Below, piece by piece: positions 9,135 through 19,430 of a DNA stretch of 64,000 nt; within the stretch, counting starts at the first letter, position 1, and every line of letters begins with the position of its first letter. This DNA comes from Blastococcus sp. GTDB taxonomy: Bacteria > Actinomycetota > Actinomycetes > Mycobacteriales > Geodermatophilaceae. The DNA lies in NCBI GenBank assembly GCA_025965695.1, contig JAOPWM010000052.1, positions 1 through 64,000 on the forward strand, read 5' to 3'. The translations under genes and the position numbers were made by a program. The notes under the pieces are model-generated. The model saw nothing but the letters and a program-made list of their open reading frames with translations. It had not been told where the DNA came from and made no database searches.

Positions 9135-11600
9135 ATGACCACGACCCACCGTGCGCAACCGGCGACCGCCGCCGCGGACGCGCCGATGACCAAACGGGAG
9201 ACGCTGGAGGCGCTCAGTGGCCTGCTGCTGGCGCTGTTCGTCGGCCTGCTGAGTTCCACGATCGTCGCCAACGCACTCCCGACGATCACCTCGAAGCTCG
9301 GAGGCACGCAGTCGCAGTACACCTGGGTGGTCACGGCCGCGCTGCTCGCCGCCACCGCGGCGACCCCCATCTGGGGCAAGCTCGCCGACCTCTTCAGCAA
9401 GAAGCTGCTGGTCCAGCTCGCCATCATCATCTTCGTCATCGGCTCGGCGCTGTGCGGCCTGACCCAGAGCATGGGGATGCTCATCGGCTTCCGCGTCATC
9501 CAGGGCGTGGGCATGGGCGGCCTGCAGGCCCTGGCCCAGGTCGTGATCGGCGCGATGATCCCGCCGCGCGAACGGGGCAAGTACTCCGGTTACCTCGGAG
9601 CCGTCATGGCGGTGGCCACCGTGGGTGGCCCCCTGCTCGGCGGCGTCATCGTCGACACCTCCTGGCTGGGCTGGCGGTGGACCTTCTACGTCTGCGTGCC
9701 CGTCGCCCTGGTCGCGCTGGCACTGCTGCAGAAGACGCTGCACCTGCCCGTCATCAAGCGGAAGGTGAGCATCGACTGGCTCGGCGCGAGCCTGATCACC
9801 GCGGCCGTCAGCGTGTTGCTCATCTGGGTCAGCTTCGCCGGCTCGAAGTTCGACTGGGTGTCCTGGCAGTCCGCGGTCATGGTCGGCGGCGGCGTGCTCG
9901 CCCTCCTGCTCACGATCCTGGTGGAGAGCCGCGTCGCGGAGCCGATCATCCCGCTGCCGATCGTGCGCGACCGCACCACCGCACTCGCGATCGTCGCGTC
10001 GGTCGCCGTCGGCGTCGGGATGTTCGGCGCCTCGGTGTTCTTCGGGCAGTACTTCCAGATCGCACGGGGCTGGTCGCCGACGAAGGCGGGCCTGGCGACC
10101 ATCCCGATGATCGGCGCGCTGCTCATCTCCTCGACGGTGTCCGGGCTGCTCATCACGCGGTTCGGGAAGTGGAAGGTGTTCCTGGTGTCGGGGACGGTCC
10201 TCATGGTCGCGGGCATGGGGCTGCTCGGAACGATCGACCACGCCACCAGCTATTCGCTCATGGCCTGCTACATGGCGCTGCTCGGACTCGGGGTCGGCAT
10301 GTCGATGCAGAACCTCGTGCTGGCGGTGCAGAACACCGTGGACATGCGGAACATCGGCGCCGCGTCGTCGGTGGTCACCTTCTTCCGCTCGTTGGGCGGT
10401 GCCGCCGGGGTCTCGGTGCTCGGCTCGATCGCCGCGACCCGCGTCAGCGCGCAGGTGGCCGACGGCCTGCGTGCCATGGGGCTGCCGGCTCCGCAGGGCG
10501 GTGGGTCGGAGTCGCTCGACCTCACGGTCCTTCCCGCGCCGGTCCAGCATCTCGTCCGGGGGGTGTACGGCGACGTCATCGGTGACGTGTTCGTCTACGC
10601 CGCGGCCATCTCCGCGATCGCGGTCCTCGCCGTCCTGTTCATCCGGGAGGTCCCGCTGCGGCGCAGCAACGCCCTGCAGGCCAAGGACGACGACACGGCC
10701 GACGACGTGCCCCGGAACTTCATGATCGAGGACGACGGCGACGAGCCCGTGGCGGTGACCGGTGAGCGGACGGACGCGGACGGCCGCCTCGCACCCGCCG
10801 CCGCACCCGCCGCCGCACCCGCCATGGCGAACGGCCTCACCGGGCGGATCGTGCTGGGCCGAGTGCTCCGCGGCGACGGCCGACCGCTGGCCGGTGCCTC
10901 CGTCACCCTCGCCGACGTGAGCGGACGGCAGGTCGACCGGGCCCGCTCGGGTGCCGACGGCGACTACCAGCTGCGCCCGACGGCCGGAGGGACCTACCTC
11001 CTGATCGCCTCGGCACCCGACCTGGCACCCAACGCCGCCATGGTTGCCCTGGCCGACTCTCCGGTGCGCCGCGACGTCGTGCTGGCCGGCAGTGCCCTGC
11101 TGCGCGGCAGCGTGCGCAGTGCCGAGGACGAGCCGCTGGCCGGCGCCCTGATCACCCTCACCGATGTCCAGGGGGACGTCGTCGGCAGCGCCGTCACCTC
11201 CGGCGACGGCCGGTTCGCCATCGGGGAGCTCCTCGCCGGGACCTACACCCTCGCGGGCCAAGCCCCGGGACACCAGCCGGTCGCGCTGACCGTCCAACTC
11301 GCCGACGGCGCCACGGTCGAGCGGGACGTCGTCCTGTTGGGCGGCGCCCGGGTGAGCGGCGTCGTGCGGGCGTTCAGCGACCAGCGGCCGCTCCCGGAGG
11401 CCACCGTCACCCTGCTCGACGACAGCGGGAACGTGCTGGCCACCACCTCCACCGGGGAGAAGGGCGAGTACGCCTTCGACGACCTCCTGGAGGGCGACTA
11501 CAGCCTGGTGACCAGCGGCTTCGCGCCGGTGGCTGCCGCCGTGCGCCTGCGGGCCGGGGCCGACCTCGAACATGACGTGACCCTCGGGGGCGCCCGATGA
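9135..11600 (+). CDS. DHA2 (EmrB/QacA) MFS transporter fused to three C-terminal carboxypeptidase-regulatory-like (Cna_B/SdrD-like) repeats
   Basis: 14-TM MFS region (ETLEALSGLLLALFVGLLSSTIVANALPTI...QYTWVVTAALLAATAATPIWGKLADL) followed by repeats GRVLRGDGRPLAGASVTLADVSGRQV..., GSVRSAEDEPLAGALITLTDVQGDVV..., GVVRAFSDQRPLPEATVTLLDDSGNVL.... Confidence 0.9.
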   Translation: MTTTHRAQPATAAADAPMTKRETLEALSGLLLALFVGLLSSTIVANALPTITSKLGGTQSQYTWVVTAALLAATAATPIWGKLADLFSKKLLVQLAIIIFVIGSALCGLTQSMGMLIGFRVIQGVGMGGLQALAQVVIGAMIPPRERGKYSGYLGAVMAVATVGGPLLGGVIVDTSWLGWRWTFYVCVPVALVALALLQKTLHLPVIKRKVSIDWLGASLITAAVSVLLIWVSFAGSKFDWVSWQSAVMVGGGVLALLLTILVESRVAEPIIPLPIVRDRTTALAIVASVAVGVGMFGASVFFGQYFQIARGWSPTKAGLATIPMIGALLISSTVSGLLITRFGKWKVFLVSGTVLMVAGMGLLGTIDHATSYSLMACYMALLGLGVGMSMQNLVLAVQNTVDMRNIGAASSVVTFFRSLGGAAGVSVLGSIAATRVSAQVADGLRAMGLPAPQGGGSESLDLTVLPAPVQHLVRGVYGDVIGDVFVYAAAISAIAVLAVLFIREVPLRRSNALQAKDDDTADDVPRNFMIEDDGDEPVAVTGERTDADGRLAPAAAPAAAPAMANGLTGRIVLGRVLRGDGRPLAGASVTLADVSGRQVDRARSGADGDYQLRPTAGGTYLLIASAPDLAPNAAMVALADSPVRRDVVLAGSALLRGSVRSAEDEPLAGALITLTDVQGDVVGSAVTSGDGRFAIGELLAGTYTLAGQAPGHQPVALTVQLADGATVERDVVLLGGARVSGVVRAFSDQRPLPEATVTLLDDSGNVLATTSTGEKGEYAFDDLLEGDYSLVTSGFAPVAAAVRLRAGADLEHDVTLGGAR

Positions 11601-12475
11601 ACAACGGTCTGCTCACCGGCGACACATCCGAGGTCGCCGCACCCCACGTCGGCGGGACCACTGACGGGGAGCGCCGACCCCGGGTCTTCGGAACCGTCCT
11701 CGGGCGAGACGGCTGGCCCCTGGAACCGGCGACCGTCACGCTCGTCGGCCCGGCCGGGGGGCAGCTCGGGCGGGCGGCCGTCGGAGGCGACGGTCGGTTC
11801 GACGTGCTCGTGCCCACGGCCGGCCCCGCCACGCTGATCGTCGCCTCCCCCGGTGCGTTGCCGGTGGCCCGGGCCGTGACGATCCCGCCCGCCGGACTGG
11901 ATCTCGGACCCGTCACCCTGGCCCGTCCCGGCGACGCGGGCACCCCCCACGCGGGGCGATGGACGATCGACCCGGCGCACTCGACCATCGCCGTCACGGC
12001 CCAGCACCTCGCCCTGTCCAAGGTCCACGGCCGCTTCCGCCAATTCTCCGGCGAGCTGGTGGTCGCCGATCCGCTGGAGCAGTCCCGCTGCGAAGCTCGC
12101 ATCGCCGCCGGCAGCATCGACACCGGCAACGAGCAGCGCGACGCGCACCTGCGATCCGAGGACTTCCTCGACGCGGAACGCTGTCCCGAGATCCGGTACC
12201 GCAGCACGGCGATCGAGTCCGCCGGACCGGGTCGCTGGACGGTGCATGGCCGGCTCGACCTCGCCGGAACCACCCGGGACGTTCCGCTCGACGTCCGCTA
12301 CCGCGGCAGCCGGCCCGATCCCTGGGGCGGCGTCCGGGCGGGTTTCACCGCCACCGCCCGGCTCAACCGCGAGGACTTCCGGATGAACTGGAACCAGGCG
12401 GTCGAGCTGGGCCTTTCCCTCGTCGGCACGCACCTGCTGGTGGAGCTCGACATCCAGGCCGTCCTGGCCGGCTGA
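11597..12475 (+). CDS. YceI family protein with N-terminal carboxypeptidase-regulatory-like domain
   Basis: GTVLGRDGWPLEPATVTLVGPAGGQLG... then GRWTIDPAHSTIAVTAQHLALSKVHGRFRQFSGELVVADPLEQS (YceI); ATGA overlap with upstream gene. Confidence 0.9.
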   Translation: MNNGLLTGDTSEVAAPHVGGTTDGERRPRVFGTVLGRDGWPLEPATVTLVGPAGGQLGRAAVGGDGRFDVLVPTAGPATLIVASPGALPVARAVTIPPAGLDLGPVTLARPGDAGTPHAGRWTIDPAHSTIAVTAQHLALSKVHGRFRQFSGELVVADPLEQSRCEARIAAGSIDTGNEQRDAHLRSEDFLDAERCPEIRYRSTAIESAGPGRWTVHGRLDLAGTTRDVPLDVRYRGSRPDPWGGVRAGFTATARLNREDFRMNWNQAVELGLSLVGTHLLVELDIQAVLAG

Positions 12476-12525
12476 CCATCGAGAGCTTTGGCACGCGGCC
12501 ACCATCTCCACGAGCGGAAGATCCG

Positions 12526-13341
12526 ATGCATGACGACGACGCGAACCTGCGAGCGACACTCGCCCACGTCGTGCTCACCGAACTCCGGTCCGGCCGAACC
12601 CACCTGAGCCCCGCGGCACTCACCGCGCTGCGAATCCTCGCCGAGAACTCCGCGGAGCCAGCGCTCTCTCCGAGAGATGTCCCAGCAACGCCGCGCCGCA
12701 TGCGCCGCACCCTGGCCGCGGTCGGCGTCGTGACGGCGCTCGCGGGCCTGGCCGGAGGGCTGGTACTGGCCGAGGGAAGCAACCATTCGCCGAGCTCCCA
12801 GGCGGTCGCGCCTGCTGTCGCGGACACTCCACCTCCCGCGCCACCGACTCCCGTGCCGTCGAGTGCCGCGTCACCGGCCGACACGGGCGGCCCTCCGCCG
12901 CCGGCGACGGCGTCCCCGAGCGACGGATCCGGCCCGGCCGATGTGCCGTCACAACAGAGGCCCCCGCCGGCGACCATGGAGGCCGGAGCCGCGACTACGG
13001 CTCGGCCGGCCGTCGTGGAGCCGCCCGGAGCACCCCAGGTCCGCAGAGAGAGTGGCCCTCCCGTGCTCCGACCGGAGGCCCCTTCGGCGGCGGCCACGTC
13101 GGCGCTGTCCGTGACGTCGTCGCCGCCGAGCACGACTCCCCCGATGCCGACACCCACCCCGACGCCGACAGCCACCCCGGCGGGGAGCGGAACCTCCACG
13201 CCCACCGCGGATCCGCCTCCGGCGTGCACACCCACCTCCGCGCCCGCGCCTCCGTGGGAGGCGGTGCAGCCGTCCTCTCCCTCGACCTCGGACGCCACCC
13301 CTCCCGGGGACGCCCGACACGGGGACGGTTCCCTCAGATGA
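12526..13341 (+). CDS. Membrane-anchored Pro/Thr/Ser-rich protein of unknown function
   Basis: Short cytoplasmic N-terminus, one TM (TLAAVGVVTALAGLAGGLVLAEG), then long P/T/S-rich tail. Confidence 0.65.
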   Translation: MHDDDANLRATLAHVVLTELRSGRTHLSPAALTALRILAENSAEPALSPRDVPATPRRMRRTLAAVGVVTALAGLAGGLVLAEGSNHSPSSQAVAPAVADTPPPAPPTPVPSSAASPADTGGPPPPATASPSDGSGPADVPSQQRPPPATMEAGAATTARPAVVEPPGAPQVRRESGPPVLRPEAPSAAATSALSVTSSPPSTTPPMPTPTPTPTATPAGSGTSTPTADPPPACTPTSAPAPPWEAVQPSSPSTSDATPPGDARHGDGSLR

Positions 13342-13817
13342 CCGGGGAACGACGGAACGGACCCTTCCCCCGGGACGGCGCGTTCGAGCTCGGCGACGAC
13401 GGGCCGAGAGTGATCCTCGTCGGCATCGACGGCTCACCGACCTCCCTACGAGCGGGCGCCTACGCCGCCGGGCTGGCCCGCCGGCAGGGGGCCGAACTGG
13501 TGGCGGTACACGTCGCGACCACGCCGGCGCTCGCGATGCTCGCCCCCGACCGGCCGTGGCCGGTCGAGGAGACCCTGACGGCCGTGACGGAGGAGATCCG
13601 CCGGCAGGTGGCGGCCGGCGCGGCGCACGTCGGCGTGCCGGTCCAGTTCGTGGCGCTCCGCGGGGATCCCTACGCGGAGCTGTGCCGTGTCGCGACCGAG
13701 ACACGCGCGGACGCCGTCGTCGTCGGGGCGTCCACACAGGTGGGACACCGATTGATGGGATCGCTCGCCGTGCGGCTCGTACGCGCGGGACGGTGGCCGG
13801 TCACCGTCGTGCCGTAG
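13338..13817 (+). CDS. Universal stress protein (UspA family)
   Basis: RVILVGIDGSPTSLRAGAYAAGLARRQGAELVAVHV...ADAVVVGASTQVGHRLMGSLAVRLVRAGRWPVTVVP; 4-bp ATGA overlap. Confidence 0.9.
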   Translation: MTGERRNGPFPRDGAFELGDDGPRVILVGIDGSPTSLRAGAYAAGLARRQGAELVAVHVATTPALAMLAPDRPWPVEETLTAVTEEIRRQVAAGAAHVGVPVQFVALRGDPYAELCRVATETRADAVVVGASTQVGHRLMGSLAVRLVRAGRWPVTVVP

Positions 13818-14124
13818 CCCGCCGTCCTCGCCTGAGCCGGCGCGTCCGCGGAGTGCCCGTCGAACCGGGCCTCCACACGTTCTTCCCATCCGGGGCTGCC
13901 CTGCCCGGCACCTGCTCCGCCACTCCCCGTTCCGGGCTCCGCGGGTGGGCAATCGGCCACGGTCTGTGTGCACAGGTGAGGAGCGCCAGCCGCCAGCGTC
14001 CAACAACCGGCGCTCGCTGGCGCGTGGCCGTTGTGTGCCGGAACGGCGATGCGGCCGACCGAGGGGGTGTGCGACCTTGTCCGGGTGTCTACTCCCGGCG
14101 CATCCGACTCGCGGGGGATCCACG

Positions 14125-14299
14125 ATGGCCGAACGCCACGACATCCACGTCCTGCCGCACCAGCTGGCCGTCCGAGGCGGAGCAGTGCGGCCGGACCTTG
14201 CCAAGGATGAGAAGGCCGAGCTGTTTCGTGCACAGCCACACGGGCCCGATCCGCGATCGTTCCACCTACGGCCGCGACCCGCGGGACATCCCCGGGTAG
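14125..14299 (+). pseudogene. DUF2188-like small protein remnant, frameshifted
   Basis: Frame 1 MAERHDIHVLPHQLAVRGGAVRPDLAKDEKAEL then frame 2 FVHSHTGPIRDRSTYGRDPRDIPG-stop; the two pieces resemble the N- and C-terminal motifs of DUF2188 proteins but in different frames. Confidence 0.55.
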
Positions 14300-15444
14300 C
14301 CGGGGAACGGGACGTACAGGCCGGACCGCTCCGCGCGCACCGCGGCGAGGGTCCGTGAGGGCGCCGACAGCTTGACCAGGATGTGTTCCAGGTGCGCTGC
14401 CACGGTGCGCTGGGCCACGACCAGGGCGTGTGCGATCTCCACGTTCGAGAACCCCTCGATCAGCAGCCCCAGGACCTCCAGCTCCCGGGGGGTGAGCCCG
14501 CGCAGGTTTCCGGCCGGGGACACCAGGACGACGGCCGCGGCGAACAGGCGCACGTCCGGCGGGACGGCCAGCACCGTGACGCGGACGTGGGTCTCCGCGC
14601 CCTCCCGGCCGGTCGGGCCCGGCAGCACAGCGAGGAACGACGCGAGCGGACCACCCCGCGCGAGTCGCACGGCGGCCGCGATGAGGACAGCGGAGCCGGG
14701 CGCGAGCAGCCGATGGCCAGGCAGCCCGGGCAGCGGCAGCACCGCTCCGGACGGGGCGAGCACGATCCCCGCGGCGGCCCGCTCGACCACCTGGGCAATC
14801 GTGGCCAGGGAGCGCAGCGGGTCCACGGCGTCCGCGATGTGGGCAGCGAGCACCTCCAGCAGATCGCGGGCGGCATCGCTCACCTGGTCCGCGGCCCGCG
14901 TGTGCAGGGCGAGGAGCCCCAGGTAGCGGCCCTCCGGGGTGAACAGCCCGGTGCTCACGCCGTCCCGGAATCCCGCCGGCTCCAGGTACTCCGCCCAGGT
15001 CGGCACCTCTGACGGCGGAAACGGCAGGTCGCGGCCTCGGAGCGGCCGACGCGAGCGGCTCAGGCCGACCAGTTCGACCTCCTCCAGCACGGACGCGCTG
15101 TCCAGATGGCCGCAGATCCGCTCGTCGTAGCCGGACCGGGCCACAGCAACGTGTGCGTCCTGGTCCGCCGGCAGCAGGGTGATCCAGCCGGCGTCGAACC
15201 GCACTACCCGCTGCAACTGCGCCAGCAGTGCCTCAGCCCGCTCGGCCAGACTGCCGGGCCCATCGGCGATGCCGGCGACCTCGGTGAGGATCTCGGCGGT
15301 GCCGACCGGCAGACCACCGCCATCCCGGTCTGACGGCATCAGCCCTCCCGGCGGCACCACGAACGGCATGCCCGAGAGTCCCCGTCTCCCCGACATGCCG
15401 GCGTGGGTCGACCGCTGTCCTCCAGCGTCGGCTGGGACCGTCAT
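14266..15444 (-). CDS. GAF-domain LuxR-family transcriptional regulator
   Basis: C-terminal LTPRELEVLGLLIEGFSNVEIAHALVVAQRTVAAHLEHILVKLSAPSRTLAAVRAERSGLY. Confidence 0.85.
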   Translation of the reverse strand: MTVPADAGGQRSTHAGMSGRRGLSGMPFVVPPGGLMPSDRDGGGLPVGTAEILTEVAGIADGPGSLAERAEALLAQLQRVVRFDAGWITLLPADQDAHVAVARSGYDERICGHLDSASVLEEVELVGLSRSRRPLRGRDLPFPPSEVPTWAEYLEPAGFRDGVSTGLFTPEGRYLGLLALHTRAADQVSDAARDLLEVLAAHIADAVDPLRSLATIAQVVERAAAGIVLAPSGAVLPLPGLPGHRLLAPGSAVLIAAAVRLARGGPLASFLAVLPGPTGREGAETHVRVTVLAVPPDVRLFAAAVVLVSPAGNLRGLTPRELEVLGLLIEGFSNVEIAHALVVAQRTVAAHLEHILVKLSAPSRTLAAVRAERSGLYVPFPGYPGMSRGSRP

Positions 15445-15567
15445 TGTCAACCCCAGGAACTCGCGACGGCCAGCCCTTGCTCACGGGCCGGATACCGATC
15501 AGTTCCTGGTCACGGGCGGCCGCGAGTGCCGAGGTTCTGGCGCCGTGACCGATGAGCGTGTCTCTTC

Positions 15568-16956
15568 TCAGGAGACGGCCAGGATGCGCAGATCCTCCGC
15601 GGCACGCCGAGCACTGATGTTCGCGCTGCGGCCGACCGGCTGCAAGCGAGCGCTCGTCCAGGTGACCACAGCCGAAATCACCGGGCGACGCAGTCCGAGG
15701 ACCACCGGCCGACGCACGGAGACCGGCTCACCGCCGAGCGACCGGACGAGCACCGCGGCGACCACAGCGAACACGGACACCGTGCTCAAGGCGATCGACA
15801 GTCCGGTGTACTCAGCCAGGAACCCGAGCAACGGGGGGCCGCCGAGCAGGCCGCTGTAGCCCACGGTCGAAGCCAGGGCCACTCCCCCGGCCCCACCGAT
15901 GGCACCGGCCCGGCCGATCGCCAGCGGGAAGACGTTCGCCAGCCCGAGCCCGACGAGGACGAATCCGGCCAGCGCGACGGTCACCGACCCGGACCAGGCG
16001 GCGATGGCCATGCCGCTCGCGGCCAGCAGCGCCCCGCCGACGAGGAGCCTGTCCTCGCCCAGTTCGACCACCAGCCTGCTGCCGATGAGTCGACCACACG
16101 CCATGGCAAGGGAGAACCCGGCGTAACCCGCGGCGGCCAGGGCCGAAGTCGCACCGAGGTCCTCCCGGAGGTACAGCGCGCCCCAGTCAGTGAGCGCGCC
16201 CTCCCCGTACGCAGTGCAGCCGGCGATCGCGCCGAGCACCACGAGGACGGCCGTGGTGGCGGCGCCACGGCGACCCTGCTCGTCGCCTTTCGAGCGCGCG
16301 GCTTGGTTCCGAGGCGCAGCCTGGTCGGCTCGGGCCAGTGTGGGCCCGATCCAGAGCAGGAGTGCGAGCCCGGCGACCGTGACACCCAGGAGGTGCGGCG
16401 CGACACCGACGAAGGCCGACAGCAGTCCACCGACCAAGGCGCCGGCCAGACCGCCGAAGCTGAACCCGGCGTGCAGCGAGGGTAGGAGCGGATGGCCGTA
16501 CCGGGCCTCCACCTGCACCCCGAGGCTGTTGGCCGCCACGTTGACCGCGCCGGTCGCGGCACCGAAGAACAGCAGCGCCACGCACAACTGCGGTACGGAC
16601 GAGGCCATGCCGGGCAGCGCGGTCGCCACGCTGACCAGCGCCGCGGCCACCACGGTGACCCTGCCGACGCCGAGCCGGGAGCTCAGCGCGCCGGTCAGTT
16701 GCATGCAGGCGAGGGCACCCAGGGACAGACAGAGCACGGCGATCCCCAGGGAGCTGTGTGACGCGCCCACTCGGGTGCTCACGTCGGGGATGCGCGCGGC
16801 CCAGGTGCCGAACACGAAGCCGTCCATGGCGAACAGGACGGCGACGGCCACACGCAGTCGCTGCAACGGCAGCGGGGCGGGAGGGATGGGAGCGGACGCC
16901 GGGGACAGTGGGCGTGGAGCGGACGTGCGGGCACGGCTGAGGACAGGCAGGGACAA
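15568..16956 (-). CDS. MFS transporter
   Basis: RLRVAVAVLFAMDGFVFGTWAARIPDVSTRVGASHSSLGIAVLCLSLGALA...; 12 TM-like segments; exact start uncertain. Confidence 0.85.
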   Translation of the reverse strand: MSLPVLSRARTSAPRPLSPASAPIPPAPLPLQRLRVAVAVLFAMDGFVFGTWAARIPDVSTRVGASHSSLGIAVLCLSLGALACMQLTGALSSRLGVGRVTVVAAALVSVATALPGMASSVPQLCVALLFFGAATGAVNVAANSLGVQVEARYGHPLLPSLHAGFSFGGLAGALVGGLLSAFVGVAPHLLGVTVAGLALLLWIGPTLARADQAAPRNQAARSKGDEQGRRGAATTAVLVVLGAIAGCTAYGEGALTDWGALYLREDLGATSALAAAGYAGFSLAMACGRLIGSRLVVELGEDRLLVGGALLAASGMAIAAWSGSVTVALAGFVLVGLGLANVFPLAIGRAGAIGGAGGVALASTVGYSGLLGGPPLLGFLAEYTGLSIALSTVSVFAVVAAVLVRSLGGEPVSVRRPVVLGLRRPVISAVVTWTSARLQPVGRSANISARRAAEDLRILAVS

Positions 16957-17221
16957 CGCCGGTCTTCCTCTCGGGGCGGGGGTGCGCGACTCCGATTCCC
17001 CGGAGCGGGGCGGATGCGCTCGCCGTCACGTGACGGCTCGACAGGGGCTACGACGCACGGCCCGGGCCCGTCTCGAACGGTGCCCGCAGCGTCGCCTACG
17101 TGAGTAATCAACCGACTACCCTGCGCCCGAATTTCCGTGAGCCCGCACACGGTCGAAGGTCCCTGTGCCCTGTTCGAATGCGCCGGGACAGCGTCCGACG
17201 GTACTAGGCGATACTCCCGCC

Positions 17222-18307
17222 ATGATCACCGACAGGGACGTGGAGAGCTTCATCGCGAGGGTGCCCAAGTGCGAGCTGCACCTGCACATCGAGGGCACGC
17301 TCGAGGGCGAGCTGGTCTTCGAGCTCGCCCGGCGCAACGGCATCGAACTGCCCTACGCCGACGCCGCAGAGATGAAGCGCGAGAGCCCCTTCCACGACCT
17401 GGCCAGCTTCCTGGTCGGCTACTACCGCAACATGCAGGTGCTGGTCACCGAGCAGGACTTCTACGACCTGGCGACCGCCTACTTCACCAGGGCCGCCGCC
17501 CAGAACGTGCGCTACGCCGAGATCTTCTTCGACCCCCAGGCGCACACGTCGCGCGGCGTGGAGTTCGGCACCGTCCTGCGTGGGTTGCGCCGGGCCGTCG
17601 TCGACGCGCGCCGCACGCTGGACCTGCACGCCTCGCTGATCATGTGCTTCCTGCGCGACTTCTCCGCCGAGTACGCGATGGCCACCCTGATGGAGTCGCT
17701 TCCCTACAAGGACTGGATCGTGGGCGTCGGGCTGGACTCCGACGAGCGGGGCAACCCCCCGGTCAAGTTCGAGAAGGTCTTCGCCCGGGCCCGCGCGGAG
17801 GGCTACCTGCTGACCATGCACTGCGATGTCGACCAGCCGGGCACGCTCGACCACATCCGGCAGGCGCTGGACGTCATCGGGGTCGACCGGATCGACCACG
17901 GCGTGAACATCCTGGAAGATCCCGCACTCCTCGCGGAGATCGTCGAGCGCGGCATCGGGCTCACCGTCTGCCCCATGTCCAACACGTTCGTCCGCGGGTC
18001 CGCCTGGGAGGGCGCGACCAAGCGACTGCTGGACGCCGGCGTCATGGTGACCGTGAACTCCGACGACCCGGCGTACTTCGACGGCTACGTCGCCGAGTGC
18101 TTCCTCCGAGTGCACCAGGAGACGCCGCTGAGCGTCGCCGAGGTCCGCACCCTCGCCCGCAATTCCTTCGAGATCGCTTGGCTGCCGGCGACGCTGCGGG
18201 CCCGGTTCCTCGACGAGGTCGACGCCGCACTGCCCCACTCAGCTCCTCGGGAGGAGGGCGGCCAGCGCCGGCGGATCGCTGCCCGGGACGGCGGAGGCGA
18301 ACGCTGA
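17222..18307 (+). CDS. add: Adenosine/adenine deaminase
   Basis: VPKCELHLHIEGTLEGELVFELARRNGI...LTMHCDVDQPGTLDHIRQAL...IDHGVNILEDPAL...LTVCPMSNTFV...VTVNSDDPAYFDGYVAECF. Confidence 0.9.
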   Translation: MITDRDVESFIARVPKCELHLHIEGTLEGELVFELARRNGIELPYADAAEMKRESPFHDLASFLVGYYRNMQVLVTEQDFYDLATAYFTRAAAQNVRYAEIFFDPQAHTSRGVEFGTVLRGLRRAVVDARRTLDLHASLIMCFLRDFSAEYAMATLMESLPYKDWIVGVGLDSDERGNPPVKFEKVFARARAEGYLLTMHCDVDQPGTLDHIRQALDVIGVDRIDHGVNILEDPALLAEIVERGIGLTVCPMSNTFVRGSAWEGATKRLLDAGVMVTVNSDDPAYFDGYVAECFLRVHQETPLSVAEVRTLARNSFEIAWLPATLRARFLDEVDAALPHSAPREEGGQRRRIAARDGGGER

Positions 18308-18377
18308 CGTTCCGGACAGCGGCGCGTCAGCTCCTCGAGTCCGCCGGCACGGCGGGTCCGGTCGGACATGTCGCCCC

Positions 18378-19430
18378 TTACAGTTCGCCTCCGGATGACG
18401 TCCGGAACCGGCGGACGCCCTGCTCTTCCGCGCTGGAGAGACGTCCCTGCACCAACAGCAACTCGAGGTGTGCTCCGGTCTCGGAGACGGCCAGCATCTG
18501 GTTGTAGGGGTCCAGGTCCGTGAAAGACCGCTCGCGCCGGGTCCAGCGCAGCCGGCCCGCGACCTCGAAGGCGGTGTGCGCGCCGGCGGCCACCGCGACC
18601 TCGGTCTGCTCCAGGCGACCTCCGTGGTGGTGGACCAGCTCGTCCACCCTCTGATGGACGCTGGCGGTGACCGGACCGTGTGCGGGCAGCAGCGTCGCAT
18701 CCGGGCGGGCTCGTACTGCGGCGAGCGACAGCAGGAAGTCCCCCAACGGGTTCGACGCGGTGACCGGCTCGAAGCCGATCGACGGGGTGATGGTGGGCAG
18801 CACGTGGTCACCGGCGAAGAGCAGACCGCCGTCGACGTCGTGGAACACGACGTGCCCCTGCGTGTGCCCGGGGGTCGGAACGACGTCAAGTGCGCGCGCC
18901 CCCGCCGTGACGACCTCACCCTGCGTGAACCAATGGTCAGGCCTCTCGAAGTCCAGGCGATTGATGTCCTCCTGGATGCCGGCCACCTGCGCCAGGTGGT
19001 CAGCCAGGGCCCCGGCCCCCGCCCGTCGCAGTTGCATGAGCTGGTGCTGCAGAGGTACGCGGGTCGGGTCCATCGCGGCCTCGATCGCCGGCTGCTCGCC
19101 GATGCCCAGCCCGATCGACGTTCCGAACTCGCGGCGCAGATGGACTGCTTGGGTGTAGTGATCGCGGTGGACATGGGTGATGAGGAAGCGTTCGACGTCC
19201 GTGAAGGACCATCCCAGGGCGTCGAACGCCTCGGCGAGCAGCCGACGGGCGTCCGGGATGGCCCAGCCGGAGTCGATGAGAACCACGCCGGCGCCGGTCG
19301 TGAGCGCGTAGACGTTGACCGCCCTCAGTCCGTCGCTGGGCAGGGGCAGCGGTACGCGGTAGACGCCCGGCACGACCTCGAAGATTCCTGGGGAGGACCA
19401 CTCCTCGGTGCCGTCCGGGAGCACCCTCAT
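18378..19430 (-). CDS. MBL-fold metallo-hydrolase
   Basis: LIDSGWAIPDARRLLAEAFDALGW...FLITHVHRDHYTQAVHLRREFG...PTPGHTQGHVVFHDVDGGLLFAGDHVLPTITPSIGF. Confidence 0.9.
   Translation of the reverse strand: MRVLPDGTEEWSSPGIFEVVPGVYRVPLPLPSDGLRAVNVYALTTGAGVVLIDSGWAIPDARRLLAEAFDALGWSFTDVERFLITHVHRDHYTQAVHLRREFGTSIGLGIGEQPAIEAAMDPTRVPLQHQLMQLRRAGAGALADHLAQVAGIQEDINRLDFERPDHWFTQGEVVTAGARALDVVPTPGHTQGHVVFHDVDGGLLFAGDHVLPTITPSIGFEPVTASNPLGDFLLSLAAVRARPDATLLPAHGPVTASVHQRVDELVHHHGGRLEQTEVAVAAGAHTAFEVAGRLRWTRRERSFTDLDPYNQMLAVSETGAHLELLLVQGRLSSAEEQGVRRFRTSSGGEL

Noticed and set aside
8694-11573. 959-aa minus-strand ORF
   Set aside because: Antisense of the MarR/MFS genes; H/D/R/G-rich composition typical of shadow frames in GC-rich DNA.
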